Made by a program: the position numbers and the translations under genes
Assembly: GCF_007995155.1 (NCBI RefSeq)
Contig: NZ_CP042593.1
Span: 3,886,001-3,950,000, forward strand
Source of the DNA: Cytobacillus dafuensis
GTDB lineage: Bacteria; Bacillota; Bacilli; Bacillales; Cytobacillaceae
Direction: 5' to 3'
DNA: 64,000 nucleotides
In this document: piece after piece, positions 45,345 to 55,295 of the stretch
Numbering within the stretch: position 1 is the first letter of the stretch
Layout: each line of letters opens with the position of its first letter
Notes under the pieces: generated by a model
The model's input: the letters and a program-made list of their open reading frames with translations, nothing else
Told to the model about the DNA's origin: nothing
The model's database searches: none

Positions 45345-45617
45345 TCAAACTTTGTCATCTCTCAAGCAGTATTCGCATTGGCCACGCCTACGATAATAGT
45401 AGGAAACTGTTGCAAGTCCTAAAGCTATTCCCCAAGGCATCCATGAAAACATCGGCCCAATTGTCCTTCCAATTTTACTTAAAACAATCCCCTCAGACGG
45501 AACGACCTGAAGTGTTATCGCGAAAAAGCCAAAGGTAAAGATAAACCCAGCAGATTTTCAAAATGAAAATGAATGGAGCAGAAAAGCTGAAATTTCGTTA
45601 TTTACTACATTATTCAT
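45345..45617 (-). pseudogene. broken duplicate of the adjacent membrane protein gene
   Basis: A 91-codon frame from ATG 45617 (behind GGAGG) to TGA 45345 is interrupted by TGA at 45560-45558 (codon 20). The downstream part reads FSWMPWGIALGLATVSYYYR and then RRGQCEYC. This is homologous to the C-terminus of the intact protein at 45625 (LSWFFWGVSLGAATLSYYLR, RRSQCRYC). It is a truncated tandem duplicate of that gene. Confidence 0.82.
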
Positions 45618-45624
45618 ATTCTTT

Positions 45625-46689
45625 TTATCCTCCAATTCCACAATATCTGCACTGACTACGTCTTCGTAAATAATAGCTTAGAGTTGCAGCACCTAGTGAT
45701 ACGCCCCAAAAAAACCAAGATAAAGCAGGCAGTAATTCTCCCCAATTGGCACTATTAATGGAACCATCTAAAATTCCCATAATGATAACCGGACTCACCT
45801 TAAGACCTGCTATGGTCAAAAGAATAGACGCAATCGCCGCAGGAATGACCGCAAACCAAATGGGAACCCGTTTACCAGCTATAATTAGACACCAACGAGG
45901 AAAGACTTCCCCCCACTTCTGTATTAAACCTAATGTGAGGATGGCACCCATAATAGGTAATCCCCCAAGAAAAGCTTCGACCAACCTGCCAGTAAGTGTC
46001 ATATCGATCTCGGGAGTACCCAATGGTAAACCTGCTGCCCATGCCAAACGAACAATTCCGTAGGGAAGTGCCATTATCACCGCAATTAAGGTAGACCACT
46101 TCCCCCATTTAGTGAGCTTAGTTTTGTTCGTATCACCTTCAATCCTACCGCAATCCACACAAGCTCCCGCTGAACGACGCTGGTAAAACAAAGCCGTTGC
46201 ACCCCATAGGATTCCCCCAACTATGCATAAGAGTTGCTGTAAGACAGGCCAGTCAAACAACTCGAAATAGAACATGAGCGCATAAACAAAGTTCTGCAAT
46301 ACTCGCGTATCCGGAATAACCACAAGAAGTATCACACATAACGTCCATGAGAAAGTAAGAAAAAAGACTCTCCACCACTTTTGTTGGATCAAAGAATGAT
46401 TCATTGCCAAAGCTACGAACGTTCCTGTAAATCCGATAATTGCGAACGCCAGCCCTCCAACATCTGCTTTCAAATTAGAAAGAAAAGACCCCATCATCAC
46501 TCCTCGAGAATCACCTTCACCGAACGGAAACCCTGCTCCTCCAATTGCCCAGTAAAGACCTATTATTCCATATAAAAATGACCAAACAGCCGCCGCAGCT
46601 CCTGCATGTCGAAGCCAATTTGACAGCCTAAAAGTTCGTCTACGTTTCCATTTCCCTTCAGATAGTATCTGTACTGGTTTTACATCCAT
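45625..46689 (-). CDS. polytopic membrane protein with two CxxC sites
   Basis: This 354-residue protein is of a family I do not recognise. About eight hydrophobic segments form two similar halves: each contains a GxPxG loop (GGAGFPFGEG, AAGLPLGTPE) and ends with a basic, cysteine-pair motif (CVDCGRIEG and QCRYCGIGG). Such paired Cys may bind metal. A truncated duplicate follows it, and remnants of an oxidoreductase and a SigJ-type sigma factor lie just upstream, so it may once have belonged to a stress-response locus. Confidence 0.75.
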   Translation of the reverse strand: MDVKPVQILSEGKWKRRRTFRLSNWLRHAGAAAAVWSFLYGIIGLYWAIGGAGFPFGEGDSRGVMMGSFLSNLKADVGGLAFAIIGFTGTFVALAMNHSLIQQKWWRVFFLTFSWTLCVILLVVIPDTRVLQNFVYALMFYFELFDWPVLQQLLCIVGGILWGATALFYQRRSAGACVDCGRIEGDTNKTKLTKWGKWSTLIAVIMALPYGIVRLAWAAGLPLGTPEIDMTLTGRLVEAFLGGLPIMGAILTLGLIQKWGEVFPRWCLIIAGKRVPIWFAVIPAAIASILLTIAGLKVSPVIIMGILDGSINSANWGELLPALSWFFWGVSLGAATLSYYLRRRSQCRYCGIGG

Positions 46690-46881
46690 CTATAACAGCC
46701 CCCTTTTAATCAACATAGAAATAAACCCCACTTTTATACTAACTACTGAAAGTTAAATAAAAGTGAGGTCATTTTTAAATTCTGTTTAAAATTTCCCCTT
46801 AAATGTCAATTATTTATTTTGTTAGAACAGATTCACTCCCTCATCCGTTTTATTAGTAAATAATCGAAAAGGATGATAAAG

Positions 46882-47243
46882 ATGACAAAATATGAAGTGG
46901 TTATTGTAGGTGGAGGGAAAGCTCGAATATGCAATGGTTAATTAAATTCGGAAAAATGGATACTTGTATCTGGAATCAGATCAGTATACGCTATTGGATT
47001 GAAACTTAATTGCATGATCCGATTTTGCGAAACTTGTTCTATTCATTGCTTCGAACATCCAGCTATGTGCTTGTTACCTGATTTACAGGCGGCAGGTCCT
47101 GCCTTAAAGCAGCTTCAACGTTCATTACAAGGTGTCTTGTATCTAGATAGAGGCTGGGGGACACTTATTGAAGGACTTCGTGAACTTTCCATCCAACATG
47201 GAGTGGAACTGATCACTGGTTGGAAAGGTATGTCGGACCATGG
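46882..47243 (+). pseudogene. remnant of FAD/NAD(P)-binding oxidoreductase
   Basis: The start MTKYEVVIVGGG is a flavoprotein N-terminus that stops after 19 codons. A later fragment in the same region (from 46999) reads LQGVLYLDRGWGTLIEGLRE, typical of phytoene-dehydrogenase-like proteins. The middle and end are missing, and the frame runs into SigJ-like sequence near 47220. Confidence 0.7.
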
Positions 47244-47486
47244 CATCCGGAACCATTGCTTAAAATAGTGAATTCTCCCAACGATCCTTCGCAAGTATTT
47301 TTACAACAAGAATCAATCTCTACCGCCTATTTGCTATTATTACAACAACTAAATGCGATTGAACGAGCCGTCTTTATGCTTCGTGAAGTCTATTGGGATG
47401 GAACTACTTGTAATAAGATTAATAAAATGACTAGTAAAGCCGATAAAAGCACCCTTCTAGGGTGCTTTATTGTAGTACAAATATAG
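47220..47486 (+). pseudogene. 3' remnant of a SigJ/ECF41-type sigma factor
   Basis: The frame reads YVGPWHPEPLLKI followed by LLLLQQLNAIERAVFMLREV, which are the region 2-4 linker (usually VGPWLPEP) and region 4 start of ECF41 sigma factors. Region 2 and most of region 4 are absent. It joins the oxidoreductase remnant directly, as if a deletion removed the ends of both genes. Confidence 0.72.
47446..47468. terminator. terminator hairpin before pgi
   Basis: Arms AAAGCACCC and GGGTGCTTT have a 5-base loop. It is usable by both the remnant on the plus strand and pgi on the minus strand. Confidence 0.8.
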
Positions 47487-47539
47487 TTGATGAGATACCA
47501 AAAAGTTGGTGCTCGCCACATGACGAACTCTTCTTTTAC

Positions 47540-48889
47540 TTATTTTAATCGCTTTTCAAGTTCTGCTTTTTTCCCTTCAAATCCTGGCTTTCCTAAAAGC
47601 GCGAACATATTTACCTTATATTCCTCTACTCCTGGCTGGTCAAATGGATTTACTCCAAGCAAATAGCCGCTCATTGCACATGCTTTCTCAAAGAAATAAA
47701 CAAGGTATCCGAATGTATATGCATCTAGTTCAGGAATGGAGAGAATTAAATTAGGAACTCCTCCATCGGTATGCGCCAGCATTGCTCCTTCGAATGCTTT
47801 ATTATTGACAAAATCAACCGTTTTTCCTGCTAGATAATTTAATCCATCTTGATCATTATCGGATTTTTCAATCGCAAGTTCATGACGTGGCTGTTCTACC
47901 TTCAAAATCGTTTCAAATAGATCGCGGCGTCCTTCTTGTACATACTGGCCTAACGAATGGAGATCTGTTGAGAAGTTTGCAGATGAAGGAAAAATTCCTT
48001 TTTGATCCTTTCCTTCACTTTCTCCAAATAATTGCTTCCACCATTCAGCAAAGTATTGCAATGAAGGCTCATAGTTAATGAGCATTTCAATCGTTTTTCC
48101 CTTATTATATAGGATATTGCGGATGGAAGCATATTGATAAGCAGCATTTTCCATTAGCTCTGAACTGCTGAAATCCTCACGTGCCTGTTCTGCTCCATTC
48201 ATAATCTCTGCAATATTTACACCACTCACTGCTATAGGCAGTAAGCCCACTGCTGTTAGAACAGAATAGCGGCCACCTATATCATCAGGAATCACAAAAG
48301 ATTCATAGCCCTCTTCATCTGCAACTGTTTTTAATGCACCACGTTTTTTATCAGTTGTTGCATAAATTCTTCTACGCGCTTCATCCTTTCCGTACTTATC
48401 CTCTAAAATCTTGTTGAAAATACGAAAAGCAATTGCTGGTTCTGTTGTCGTACCTGATTTTGAAATTACATTAATGGAGAAGTCCTTCCCATTAAGTACA
48501 TCAATGACGTCCCTCATGTAAGTGGAGCTAATATTATTTCCGACAAATATTACTTGTGGCGTTCCTCGCTTCTTCTTCGAAAGAGCATTATAAAAACTGT
48601 GATTAAGCATTTCAATCGCAGCTCGGGCACCTAAATAAGAGCCGCCTATTCCAATAACTAGCAGAATATCAGAATCACTCTTTATTTTATCTGCTGATTT
48701 TTGAATCCGGAAAAATTCATCCTTATCATAATTAACCGGAAGATCGATCCAGCCTAAAAATTCATTTCCCGCCCCTGTCTGCTCATGTAAAGAATGATGT
48801 GCAACCTTAACAGCATCCTGTAAATATGTAAGTTCGTGTTCACCAAAAAATGATAGTGCGTTTGAGTAATCAAAACGAACATGCGTCAT
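47540..48889 (-). CDS. pgi: glucose-6-phosphate isomerase
   Basis: This 449-residue glycolytic enzyme interconverts glucose 6-phosphate and fructose 6-phosphate. Family motifs are [24 protein letters not shown] and [12 protein letters not shown]. Length equals that of Bacillus Pgi. AAGGGAGG precedes the ATG. It lies near yugN/yugO as in B. subtilis. Confidence 0.97.
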   Translation of the reverse strand: MTHVRFDYSNALSFFGEHELTYLQDAVKVAHHSLHEQTGAGNEFLGWIDLPVNYDKDEFFRIQKSADKIKSDSDILLVIGIGGSYLGARAAIEMLNHSFYNALSKKKRGTPQVIFVGNNISSTYMRDVIDVLNGKDFSINVISKSGTTTEPAIAFRIFNKILEDKYGKDEARRRIYATTDKKRGALKTVADEEGYESFVIPDDIGGRYSVLTAVGLLPIAVSGVNIAEIMNGAEQAREDFSSSELMENAAYQYASIRNILYNKGKTIEMLINYEPSLQYFAEWWKQLFGESEGKDQKGIFPSSANFSTDLHSLGQYVQEGRRDLFETILKVEQPRHELAIEKSDNDQDGLNYLAGKTVDFVNNKAFEGAMLAHTDGGVPNLILSIPELDAYTFGYLVYFFEKACAMSGYLLGVNPFDQPGVEEYKVNMFALLGKPGFEGKKAELEKRLK

Positions 48890-49151
48890 ATCTGATCCTC
48901 CCTTATATAAAGTTTTTAGTTATGTATTGAATACTTTCAATTTCCTTTTGAATCTACTTCTTTTCTTATATCACTTTAACGAAAAGCACAATCATAATCA
49001 AGAAACATTGCTTAATGTAAGTGTAAACTTATTGACATGTTTTTTATACCTGAATGAAGATTGACGAATTTACTAGAAAAAATACTATTACGTTTTTTTA
49101 GAAAAAGTGTTTTATAAACTCTCTTTGAGACACTATTCAATAAGCGCAAAA

Positions 49152-49178
49152 AATCCTTGCACTAGCCGTGCAAGGATT
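49152..49178 (-). terminator. terminator after rocD
   Basis: 11-bp arms AATCCTTGCAC and GTGCAAGGATT have a 5-base loop. The T tract on the minus strand continues into TTTTGCGC. Confidence 0.88.
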
Positions 49179-49188
49179 TTCCTTTTCA

Positions 49189-50388
49189 TTAGCCTAAAAC
49201 TTTATTTATACGTTCAATTGCCCAATCTAATTCTTCCTCTGTAATGACAAGCGGAGGAGCAAAACGGATAACTGTATCATGAGTTTCTTTGCATAATAAG
49301 CCTTCTTCTTTTAATGCTTCACAATATTTACGTGCAGGTTCTGTAAGTTCTACTCCAATAAATAAGCCGCGGCCGCGAACTTCTTTGATCATAGGATTTT
49401 TGATTTCTCTTAATTTATTGACGAAGTGCTCTCCTAGCTTAAAAGAACGATCTGCTAGCTTTTCATCAACAAGAACATCTAGAGCCGCTATAGAAACAGC
49501 ACATGCCATAGGATTTCCGCCAAAGGTTGATCCGTGTGATCCTGGGTTAAAGACACCTAGAACATCTTTATTAGCAACCACGCAAGAAATTGGGAAAACT
49601 CCCCCGCCTAATGCTTTACCTAGAATATACATATCTGGGTCTACATCTTCCCATTCACATGCGAACATTTTACCAGATCGAGCAAGTCCTGCTTGAATTT
49701 CATCAGCAATAAATAATACATTGTTTTCTTTACAAGTTTCGTATGCTTGTTTCATGAAACCTTCTTGTGGAATGATAATTCCAGCTTCCCCTTGAATCGG
49801 CTCTATTAAGAAGGCTGCAGTATTTTCAGTAATAGCATTTTTCAACGCGTCCAGGTCTCCGTATGGTATTAATTTAATTCCTGGGAGCATTGGACCAAAT
49901 CCACGCTTATATTCTTCCTCAGAAGAAAGAGAAACTGCTAGCATTGTACGGCCATGGAAGTTGCCTACACATGCAATGATTTCAGCTTGGTTATCAGCAA
50001 CCCCTTTGACATCGTATGCCCAGCGGCGAGCAGCCTTAATAGCTGTTTCAACTGCTTCAGCACCTGTGTTCATCGGTAATGCCATTTCTTTATTCGTCAG
50101 CTTACATACTTTTTCATACCATGGACCAAGCTGGTCATTATGAAAAGCACGTGAAGTTAAGGTAACGCGGTCTGCTTGGTCTTTTAATGCTTGAATGATT
50201 TTTGGATGACGATGTCCTTGGTTGACTGCTGAATAAGCACTCAGCATATCCATATATTTATTACCTTCTGGATCCTCAACCCATACACCCTCCGCATTTG
50301 AAATGACGATTGGAAGCGGATGATAATTATTCGCACCATATTTTTCAGTCTGTTCAATTAATGAATTCGTTTTTAATGCTTCTGTCAT
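49189..50388 (-). CDS. rocD: ornithine aminotransferase
   Basis: This 399-residue PLP enzyme converts ornithine to glutamate semialdehyde in arginine catabolism. Class III aminotransferase motifs include [30 protein letters not shown] and the PLP lysine in [10 protein letters not shown]. It is highly similar to B. subtilis RocD. I place the start at 50388, eight bases after GGGAGGAA, over an in-frame ATG 30 bases upstream. It follows rocA by 127 bp with no terminator or -24/-12 promoter in the gap, so it is probably co-transcribed from the rocA promoter. Confidence 0.95.
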   Translation of the reverse strand: MTEALKTNSLIEQTEKYGANNYHPLPIVISNAEGVWVEDPEGNKYMDMLSAYSAVNQGHRHPKIIQALKDQADRVTLTSRAFHNDQLGPWYEKVCKLTNKEMALPMNTGAEAVETAIKAARRWAYDVKGVADNQAEIIACVGNFHGRTMLAVSLSSEEEYKRGFGPMLPGIKLIPYGDLDALKNAITENTAAFLIEPIQGEAGIIIPQEGFMKQAYETCKENNVLFIADEIQAGLARSGKMFACEWEDVDPDMYILGKALGGGVFPISCVVANKDVLGVFNPGSHGSTFGGNPMACAVSIAALDVLVDEKLADRSFKLGEHFVNKLREIKNPMIKEVRGRGLFIGVELTEPARKYCEALKEEGLLCKETHDTVIRFAPPLVITEEELDWAIERINKVLG

Positions 50389-50515
50389 GTCAATCATTCC
50401 TCCCATTTGCGTGTTCATCTTTTACATTGTATCGCTAAGTGATTGTAATTTAAACCAAAAAGGGTTTTATTGCCGATTTAAGGGCTTTCCCCCCCTTGAT
50501 CGAAATTCCACTTAA

Positions 50516-52063
50516 TTAAAACATTTCAGAAGTTGTTTTCGCTTGCATATGAAGCATGATGTAGTCAGGGCCGCCCGCTTTTGAGTCTGTTCCTGACATG
50601 TTAAATCCACCAAATGGCTGGTAGCCTACGATCGCGCCTGTACAGCCGCGGTTGAAGTATAGGTTTCCGACATGGAAATCTTCACGTGCTTTTTGGATGT
50701 TTTCACGGTTATTTGTGATAACGGCACCTGTTAAGCCGTATTCTGTGTCGTTCGCAATTTCAATCGCATGATCGAAATCTTTTGCTTTTGTGAAACCGAC
50801 AACAGGGCCGAAGATTTCTTCCTTCATGATGCGAGCATCTGGTGAAAGGTCAGCGAATACAGTCGGTTTAATGAAGTAGCCTTTAGAATCGTCTCCCTCT
50901 CCACCTGTCATAAGCTTTCCTTCTTGCTTACCAATCTCGATATAGCTCATGATTTTATCAAATGCATTTTGGTCAATAACAGTTGCCATGTAATTGCTTG
51001 GATCTACAGGATCACCTTGTGTTAATTCTTTTGTTAATTCAACAACACGATTTAACACTTGATCGTATACATCCTCAACGATTACAGCACGAGAACATGC
51101 AGAACATTTTTGACCAGAGAAGCCGAATGCAGAAGCAACAATAGAAGTTGCAGCTAATTCAAGATCTGCTTCCTTGTCTACTACGATTGTATCTTTTCCG
51201 CCCATTTCTGCGATTAAACGCTTCATCCAAATTTGACCTTCGTTTACTTTTGATGAACGTTCGAAAATGCGTAGACCAACATCACGAGAACCTGTGAAGC
51301 TGATAAAACGAGTATCTTTATGGTCAACTAAATAGTCGCCCACTTCAGCACCGCTTCCTGGTACGAAGTTAAGAACGCCTTTTGGCAGACCTGCTTCTTC
51401 CATTACTTCAACGAATTTCGCTGCTACAACTGGTGTAGTAGACGCTGGTTTTAATAGAACTGTATTTCCTGCCACGATTGCCGCAACAGTTGTTCCAGCC
51501 ATGATCGCTAATGGGAAGTTCCAAGGAGAAATGATGATTCCTACTCCTAACGGAATATAGTCATAACGGTTATATTCATTCGGACGGCTGTTTACAGGCA
51601 CACCGTCTTTTATTTTAAGCATTTGACGTGCGTAGAATTCTAAGAAGTCAATAGCTTCTGCTGTATCTGCATCAGCCTCATTCCATGGCTTCCCTGCTTC
51701 TTTTGTTAAAAGGGCAGAGAACTCATGCTTGCGGCGACGGATGATCGCAGCTGCCTTGAATAAAACATCAGCACGTGTTTCTGTCTTCACTTTTTTCCAT
51801 GTTTTGAAAGCTTCTACAGCCTCTTGCATCGCTTTTTCAGCAAGGTCGCGATTTGCTTTTGATACACGTCCAATGACTTCTGTTTTATTAGCTGGGTTAT
51901 AAGAGACGATTTTATCTTCCGTTGAGATACGCTCTCCACCGATTACTAAATCATAATCTTGTCCTAAATAGCCTTCAACTGTCTTCAAACCAGCTAAATA
52001 GGCTTGACGATTTTCGTCTAATTTAAAATTAGTAAATGGTTCATGTTTGTAAGGTTGTACCAT
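50516..52063 (-). CDS. rocA: 1-pyrroline-5-carboxylate dehydrogenase
   Basis: This 515-residue NAD-dependent aldehyde dehydrogenase oxidises pyrroline-5-carboxylate/glutamate semialdehyde to glutamate, the last step of both proline and arginine breakdown. The catalytic Cys lies in [12 protein letters not shown] and the Glu in [11 protein letters not shown] -24/-12 promoter and two dyad activator sites lie upstream, as known for RocR-regulated genes in B. subtilis. CAGGGGGA precedes the ATG. Confidence 0.96.
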   Translation of the reverse strand: MVQPYKHEPFTNFKLDENRQAYLAGLKTVEGYLGQDYDLVIGGERISTEDKIVSYNPANKTEVIGRVSKANRDLAEKAMQEAVEAFKTWKKVKTETRADVLFKAAAIIRRRKHEFSALLTKEAGKPWNEADADTAEAIDFLEFYARQMLKIKDGVPVNSRPNEYNRYDYIPLGVGIIISPWNFPLAIMAGTTVAAIVAGNTVLLKPASTTPVVAAKFVEVMEEAGLPKGVLNFVPGSGAEVGDYLVDHKDTRFISFTGSRDVGLRIFERSSKVNEGQIWMKRLIAEMGGKDTIVVDKEADLELAATSIVASAFGFSGQKCSACSRAVIVEDVYDQVLNRVVELTKELTQGDPVDPSNYMATVIDQNAFDKIMSYIEIGKQEGKLMTGGEGDDSKGYFIKPTVFADLSPDARIMKEEIFGPVVGFTKAKDFDHAIEIANDTEYGLTGAVITNNRENIQKAREDFHVGNLYFNRGCTGAIVGYQPFGGFNMSGTDSKAGGPDYIMLHMQAKTTSEMF

Positions 52064-52111
52064 GATTCCAATCCCCCTGAAATAATATTTTCATTATCAC
52101 TATTTATCTTT

Positions 52112-52127
52112 GCAAGAATTATGCCAA
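52112..52127 (-). promoter_or_regulatory. sigma-54 promoter for rocA
   Basis: The minus strand reads TTGGCATAATTCTTGC with GG-N10-GC spacing, 48 bp upstream of the rocA ATG. Confidence 0.9.
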
Positions 52128-52166
52128 TTATAAAAAAGCCGAATTATTCAACATTTTTAGCTCAAT

Positions 52167-52185
52167 ATGCAAATATTCTTTGCAT
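52167..52185. promoter_or_regulatory. probable RocR upstream activating site 1
   Basis: ATGCAAA-TATTC-TTTGCAT is a perfect 7-bp dyad. It sits about 40-75 bp upstream of the rocA -24/-12 element, as expected for an enhancer site. Confidence 0.7.
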
Positions 52186-52198
52186 CCTTCATATGAAC

Positions 52199-52217
52199 AT
52201 GCAAAAATTAATTGCAC
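52199..52217. promoter_or_regulatory. probable RocR upstream activating site 2
   Basis: ATGCAAA-AATTA-ATTGCAC is an imperfect copy of site 1, its centre 32 bp away, about three helical turns. Confidence 0.6.
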
Positions 52218-52265
52218 TTAACCTACACCAAGTTTACACTTTAATTGGCTATGTAAAACTTTCCT

Positions 52266-52455
52266 GTTGATTTCCGTTGCAGGTACTTAGCGATCGCGGG
52301 CGGTCCGGAAGCCTCCTCGTCGAAGATCGCTCCTGCGGGGTCTCCCTTTGACTCGCTTTTCCCGCAGGACGTTGAATAATCTTCCACGAATAAACACCGC
52401 ACGAAGGAAATGCGAATGCATTTTCGAGGATCTCGTGCCTTCCGCTCCAATCAAC
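52266..52455. repeat. GC-rich Bacillus dispersed repeat (MITE-like)
   Basis: This 190-bp element starts GTTGATTTCCGTTGCAGG and ends CTCCAATCAAC, with GTTGATT/AATCAAC terminal inverted ends. The interior contains CTCCTGCGGGGTCTCCCTT and TTTTCCCGCAGGA, a pattern I know from intergenic repeats in many Bacillus genomes. It is far richer in GC than its surroundings and separates the rocA activator sites from rocR. No protein-coding function is apparent. Confidence 0.8.
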
Positions 52456-52526
52456 AACAAAATAGCATTATCAACACTGAGCTTAACACAGACTTAATTT
52501 AAAGAATGATGAAGGAGTTGAAGTAA

Positions 52527-53945
52527 ATGGATGAAAAGGATATCAAACATATTCAATTGCTTAATAGACTTTTTCAACAAATACTTAAAGAAATTGATAT
52601 AGGTGTCCACGTTGTCAACCACGAAGGGAAAACTCTTATTTATAATAAAAAAATGGCTGAAATGGAAGAAATGAATTTCTCAGACGTCCTAGATAAAGAT
52701 CTATTAGATGTATTCACCTTTCACAAAAATGAAGATAGCACACTCTTAAAGGCCCTCACAAAGGGGGATAAAACAATTAACGCGAAGCAAACCTATTTTA
52801 ATAATAAAGGGCAAGAAATTACGACGATTAATAATACTTTCCCAATTATTGAAGATGGTGTTTGTATCGGTGCGATGGAAATCGCCCGCGATGTAACAAA
52901 ATTAGAAAAGCTGATTAGGGAAAATATGAATAAAAAAGGGGATACCCGCTACACCTTCGATAGTATTATTGGAAGCAGCGAGCAAATTCAAGAGCTTATT
53001 GAAGCAAGCAAAAGAGCAACTAGAACAAGCTCTTCTGTCCTGATCATCGGTGATACTGGTACAGGAAAGGAATTATTTGCTCAAAGCATCCACAATGGAA
53101 GCAGCAGATCCTCTAAGCCCTTCATTTCACAAAATTGCGCAGCCCTTCCAGATAGTCTTATTGAAGGGTTGATATTTGGAACAAAGAAAGGGGCGTTTAC
53201 TGGTTCAATCGAAAGACCAGGGCTTTTCGAACAGGCAGAAGGCGGAACATTGCTTCTAGATGAAATCAATTCGCTAAATCCATCCCTGCAAGCTAAGCTA
53301 TTACGCGTTCTACAAGAAAGAACTGTTAGACGCATAGGCGATACAAACGATCGGAAAATCGATGTCCGAATTATTGCGACCATTAATGAAGATCCTATCG
53401 ATGCTATTTCTCAAGGCAGACTCCGAAAAGATTTGTATTATCGACTTAGTGTAGTGTCGCTGTTTATTCCGCCATTACGTGACAGAAAAAGTGATATTCG
53501 GGAATTAGTACATTTTTTTATTGAAAAATATAATCATTTATTTGGGATGCATGTTCAAGGGATTGCTGAGGATGTTCAAAACATATTCGAACAATACGAT
53601 TGGCCAGGAAATATTCGTGAGCTTGAACATGTGATAGAAGGGGCTATGAATCTAATCGTTCACGAGGAAAGAATAAACTATTTACATTTGCCTATTCAAT
53701 TTCGTAATAAACCGCAAATTAAGAGTGATGAACCTAAGTTTATTGAACATTTTATTGACCTTAACAGCCAATTTAAGCCTTTGGAGCAATATATCGAAGA
53801 GGCAGAAAGACATTATTTACAAAAAGTATTAAACCATCACGATCACAATATAACCCAAGCAGCAAAATCCCTCGGGATGAGTCGGCAAAATCTCCAATAC
53901 AGAATGAAAAAATATCAAATCAATAGAAAAATTCGACTTAAATAA
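52527..53945 (+). CDS. rocR: sigma-54-dependent activator RocR
   Basis: This 472-residue enhancer-binding protein has an N-terminal PAS domain (about 10-130), an AAA+ domain with IIGDTGTGKELFAQ, the sigma-54 loop GAFTGS and Walker B GGTLLLDEIN, and a Fis-type helix-turn-helix ending AAKSLGMSRQNLQYRMKKY. It is divergent from rocA and matches RocR, the ornithine/citrulline-responsive activator. ATGAAGGAG precedes the ATG. Confidence 0.93.
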   Translation: MDEKDIKHIQLLNRLFQQILKEIDIGVHVVNHEGKTLIYNKKMAEMEEMNFSDVLDKDLLDVFTFHKNEDSTLLKALTKGDKTINAKQTYFNNKGQEITTINNTFPIIEDGVCIGAMEIARDVTKLEKLIRENMNKKGDTRYTFDSIIGSSEQIQELIEASKRATRTSSSVLIIGDTGTGKELFAQSIHNGSSRSSKPFISQNCAALPDSLIEGLIFGTKKGAFTGSIERPGLFEQAEGGTLLLDEINSLNPSLQAKLLRVLQERTVRRIGDTNDRKIDVRIIATINEDPIDAISQGRLRKDLYYRLSVVSLFIPPLRDRKSDIRELVHFFIEKYNHLFGMHVQGIAEDVQNIFEQYDWPGNIRELEHVIEGAMNLIVHEERINYLHLPIQFRNKPQIKSDEPKFIEHFIDLNSQFKPLEQYIEEAERHYLQKVLNHHDHNITQAAKSLGMSRQNLQYRMKKYQINRKIRLK

Positions 53946-53959
53946 ACTTATAAAATAAG

Positions 53960-54001
53960 AAGGCTAAAAACCATTTCGCCTTGAAAAAGGTTTTTAGCCT
54001 T
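53960..54001. terminator. bidirectional terminator after rocR
   Basis: 13-bp perfect arms AAGGCTAAAAACC and GGTTTTTAGCCTT have a 16-base loop between convergent genes. Confidence 0.85.
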
Positions 54002-54028
54002 TGTAGTTTTCAGCTTCAAAAATTTCCC

Positions 54029-54394
54029 TTATTGATACAATATATCATCTCGAAGTGTATTAACTTTCGTTAATGCTTGATCAATATCTTCTTCACTAAC
54101 ACCAAAATGAGCGAGTGCATCGTGGAGATGTTTGGCAATGGCGTTAAAATGCTCTGGCTGCAGATTCATGCCTTTATGTGCCTTGGACATTGATGTACCT
54201 GTATATTGATTAGGTCCACCTAATGCAAAGCTGATAAACTTTGTTTGGTGGCGACGCTGTTTCTCCATATCCGTATGCTCAAAAAAGTGATTGACGGTTG
54301 GATCTTTTAACACTAATTCAGAATAAAAATAATCGACCACTTTTTCAATCGCCTGTTCTCCGCCGACTTTTTCAAAAAGTGTTTGTTCCGTCAT
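54029..54394 (-). CDS. group 1 truncated haemoglobin
   Basis: This 121-residue protein of the GlbN type has the FFEHTD and QRRHQTKFISFALGG region, with the proximal His in AKHLHDALAHFG. I place the start at 54394 after AAGGGGGA; the frame extends 25 codons upstream without a ribosome site. Group 1 globins bind oxygen or nitric oxide; no partner gene is adjacent. Confidence 0.9.
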   Translation of the reverse strand: MTEQTLFEKVGGEQAIEKVVDYFYSELVLKDPTVNHFFEHTDMEKQRRHQTKFISFALGGPNQYTGTSMSKAHKGMNLQPEHFNAIAKHLHDALAHFGVSEEDIDQALTKVNTLRDDILYQ

Positions 54395-54489
54395 TTTCTT
54401 TCCCCCTTGGTTATTTTTCAAAGACAAAGTTATTATTTGAAAGGAAAGAAAACGATATCCGATATTCATTCATCCAAAATAATGAAAAA

Positions 54490-54512
54490 AAAACCGAGCA
54501 TAGCCCGGTTTT
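54490..54512 (-). terminator. terminator after yugI
   Basis: Arms AAAACCGAGC and GCCCGGTTTT (one mismatch) are followed on the minus strand by a run of nine T. Confidence 0.85.
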
Positions 54513-54530
54513 CTCATTACTTTTCAAGTA

Positions 54531-54914
54531 TTACGCTTTAGATTGGTCGATCCATTCTTGAAGCTTATCTTTTAATGTATTAAAACCTTGAGTAGAATCA
54601 CTTTCTACTTTAATTGGGGCAGCTTGACGTTTGCGAGGCTTTTTCGCCTTAACCTCCATTGCAGCAGGTGCTTCTTGTGTTGCACGAATAGATAATCCAA
54701 TCTTGCCTGCTCCTTCATCAACAGATAATACTTTAACCTCTACTTCATCTCCAACTTTAAGGTGCTCATTAATATCTTTAACAAATCCATGAGTAACCTC
54801 GGAAATATGAACAAGCCCTTGAGTAGTTTCATTTAGTGCAACGAACGCACCATATGCTTGAACTCCTGTCACCTTACCTGTAATTACACTGCCTACTTCG
54901 ATTTTTTCTGACAT
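54531..54914 (-). CDS. yugI: S1 RNA-binding domain protein (YugI, general stress protein 13)
   Basis: This 127-residue protein has an S1 domain (residues 3-80: GSVITGKVTGVQAYGAFVAL, GLVHISEVTHGFV) followed by a basic linker and a C-terminal NTLKDKLQEWI helix. It matches B. subtilis YugI over its length; that protein associates with ribosomes. GGAGTG sets the ATG. Synteny with yugF and yugE supports the call. Confidence 0.93.
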   Translation of the reverse strand: MSEKIEVGSVITGKVTGVQAYGAFVALNETTQGLVHISEVTHGFVKDINEHLKVGDEVEVKVLSVDEGAGKIGLSIRATQEAPAAMEVKAKKPRKRQAAPIKVESDSTQGFNTLKDKLQEWIDQSKA

Positions 54915-55168
54915 GAAAACACTCCTAATTTATATTATATTTATCCTATTTATTCGCAATTTAAAATTATACCATAGTCTAGTTAAACTTTCAAAAATTA
55001 TTTTTCAGCAGGTGATAACTCTATTCTGCTCTTAAACCATATTATTATTTATGTAGCGAAGAAAGGATTACTAAGACAAAGAAATTTTTTTATCAATTAT
55101 GTATAAAAGCTATTCAACTTGGACAGGCTTGTTTTATAAAGCTTTCTAGTATTCCCCCTTTTTGAAGT

Positions 55169-55197
55169 GGACAATCCTTATGGGTTGTCCTTTTTTT
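55169..55197 (+). terminator. orphan intrinsic terminator
   Basis: Arms GGACAATCC and GGGTTGTCC (one weak pair) with a 4-base loop run into seven T. No protein gene ends upstream of it on this strand; the 381-bp gap 54915-55295 is otherwise without recognisable features. It may end a small RNA. Confidence 0.7.
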
Positions 55198-55295
55198 AGG
55201 TTATACTTATAAATAATATTGTTGAAAAAAACTGTGGGATAGCATGTACACTCATGGAGAAAATATTGAATATTTAGCTAATGAGGGGGATCAAA

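Noticed and set aside
52241..52450. 69-codon minus-strand frame
   Set aside because: It is an open frame through the GC-rich dispersed repeat, not a gene.
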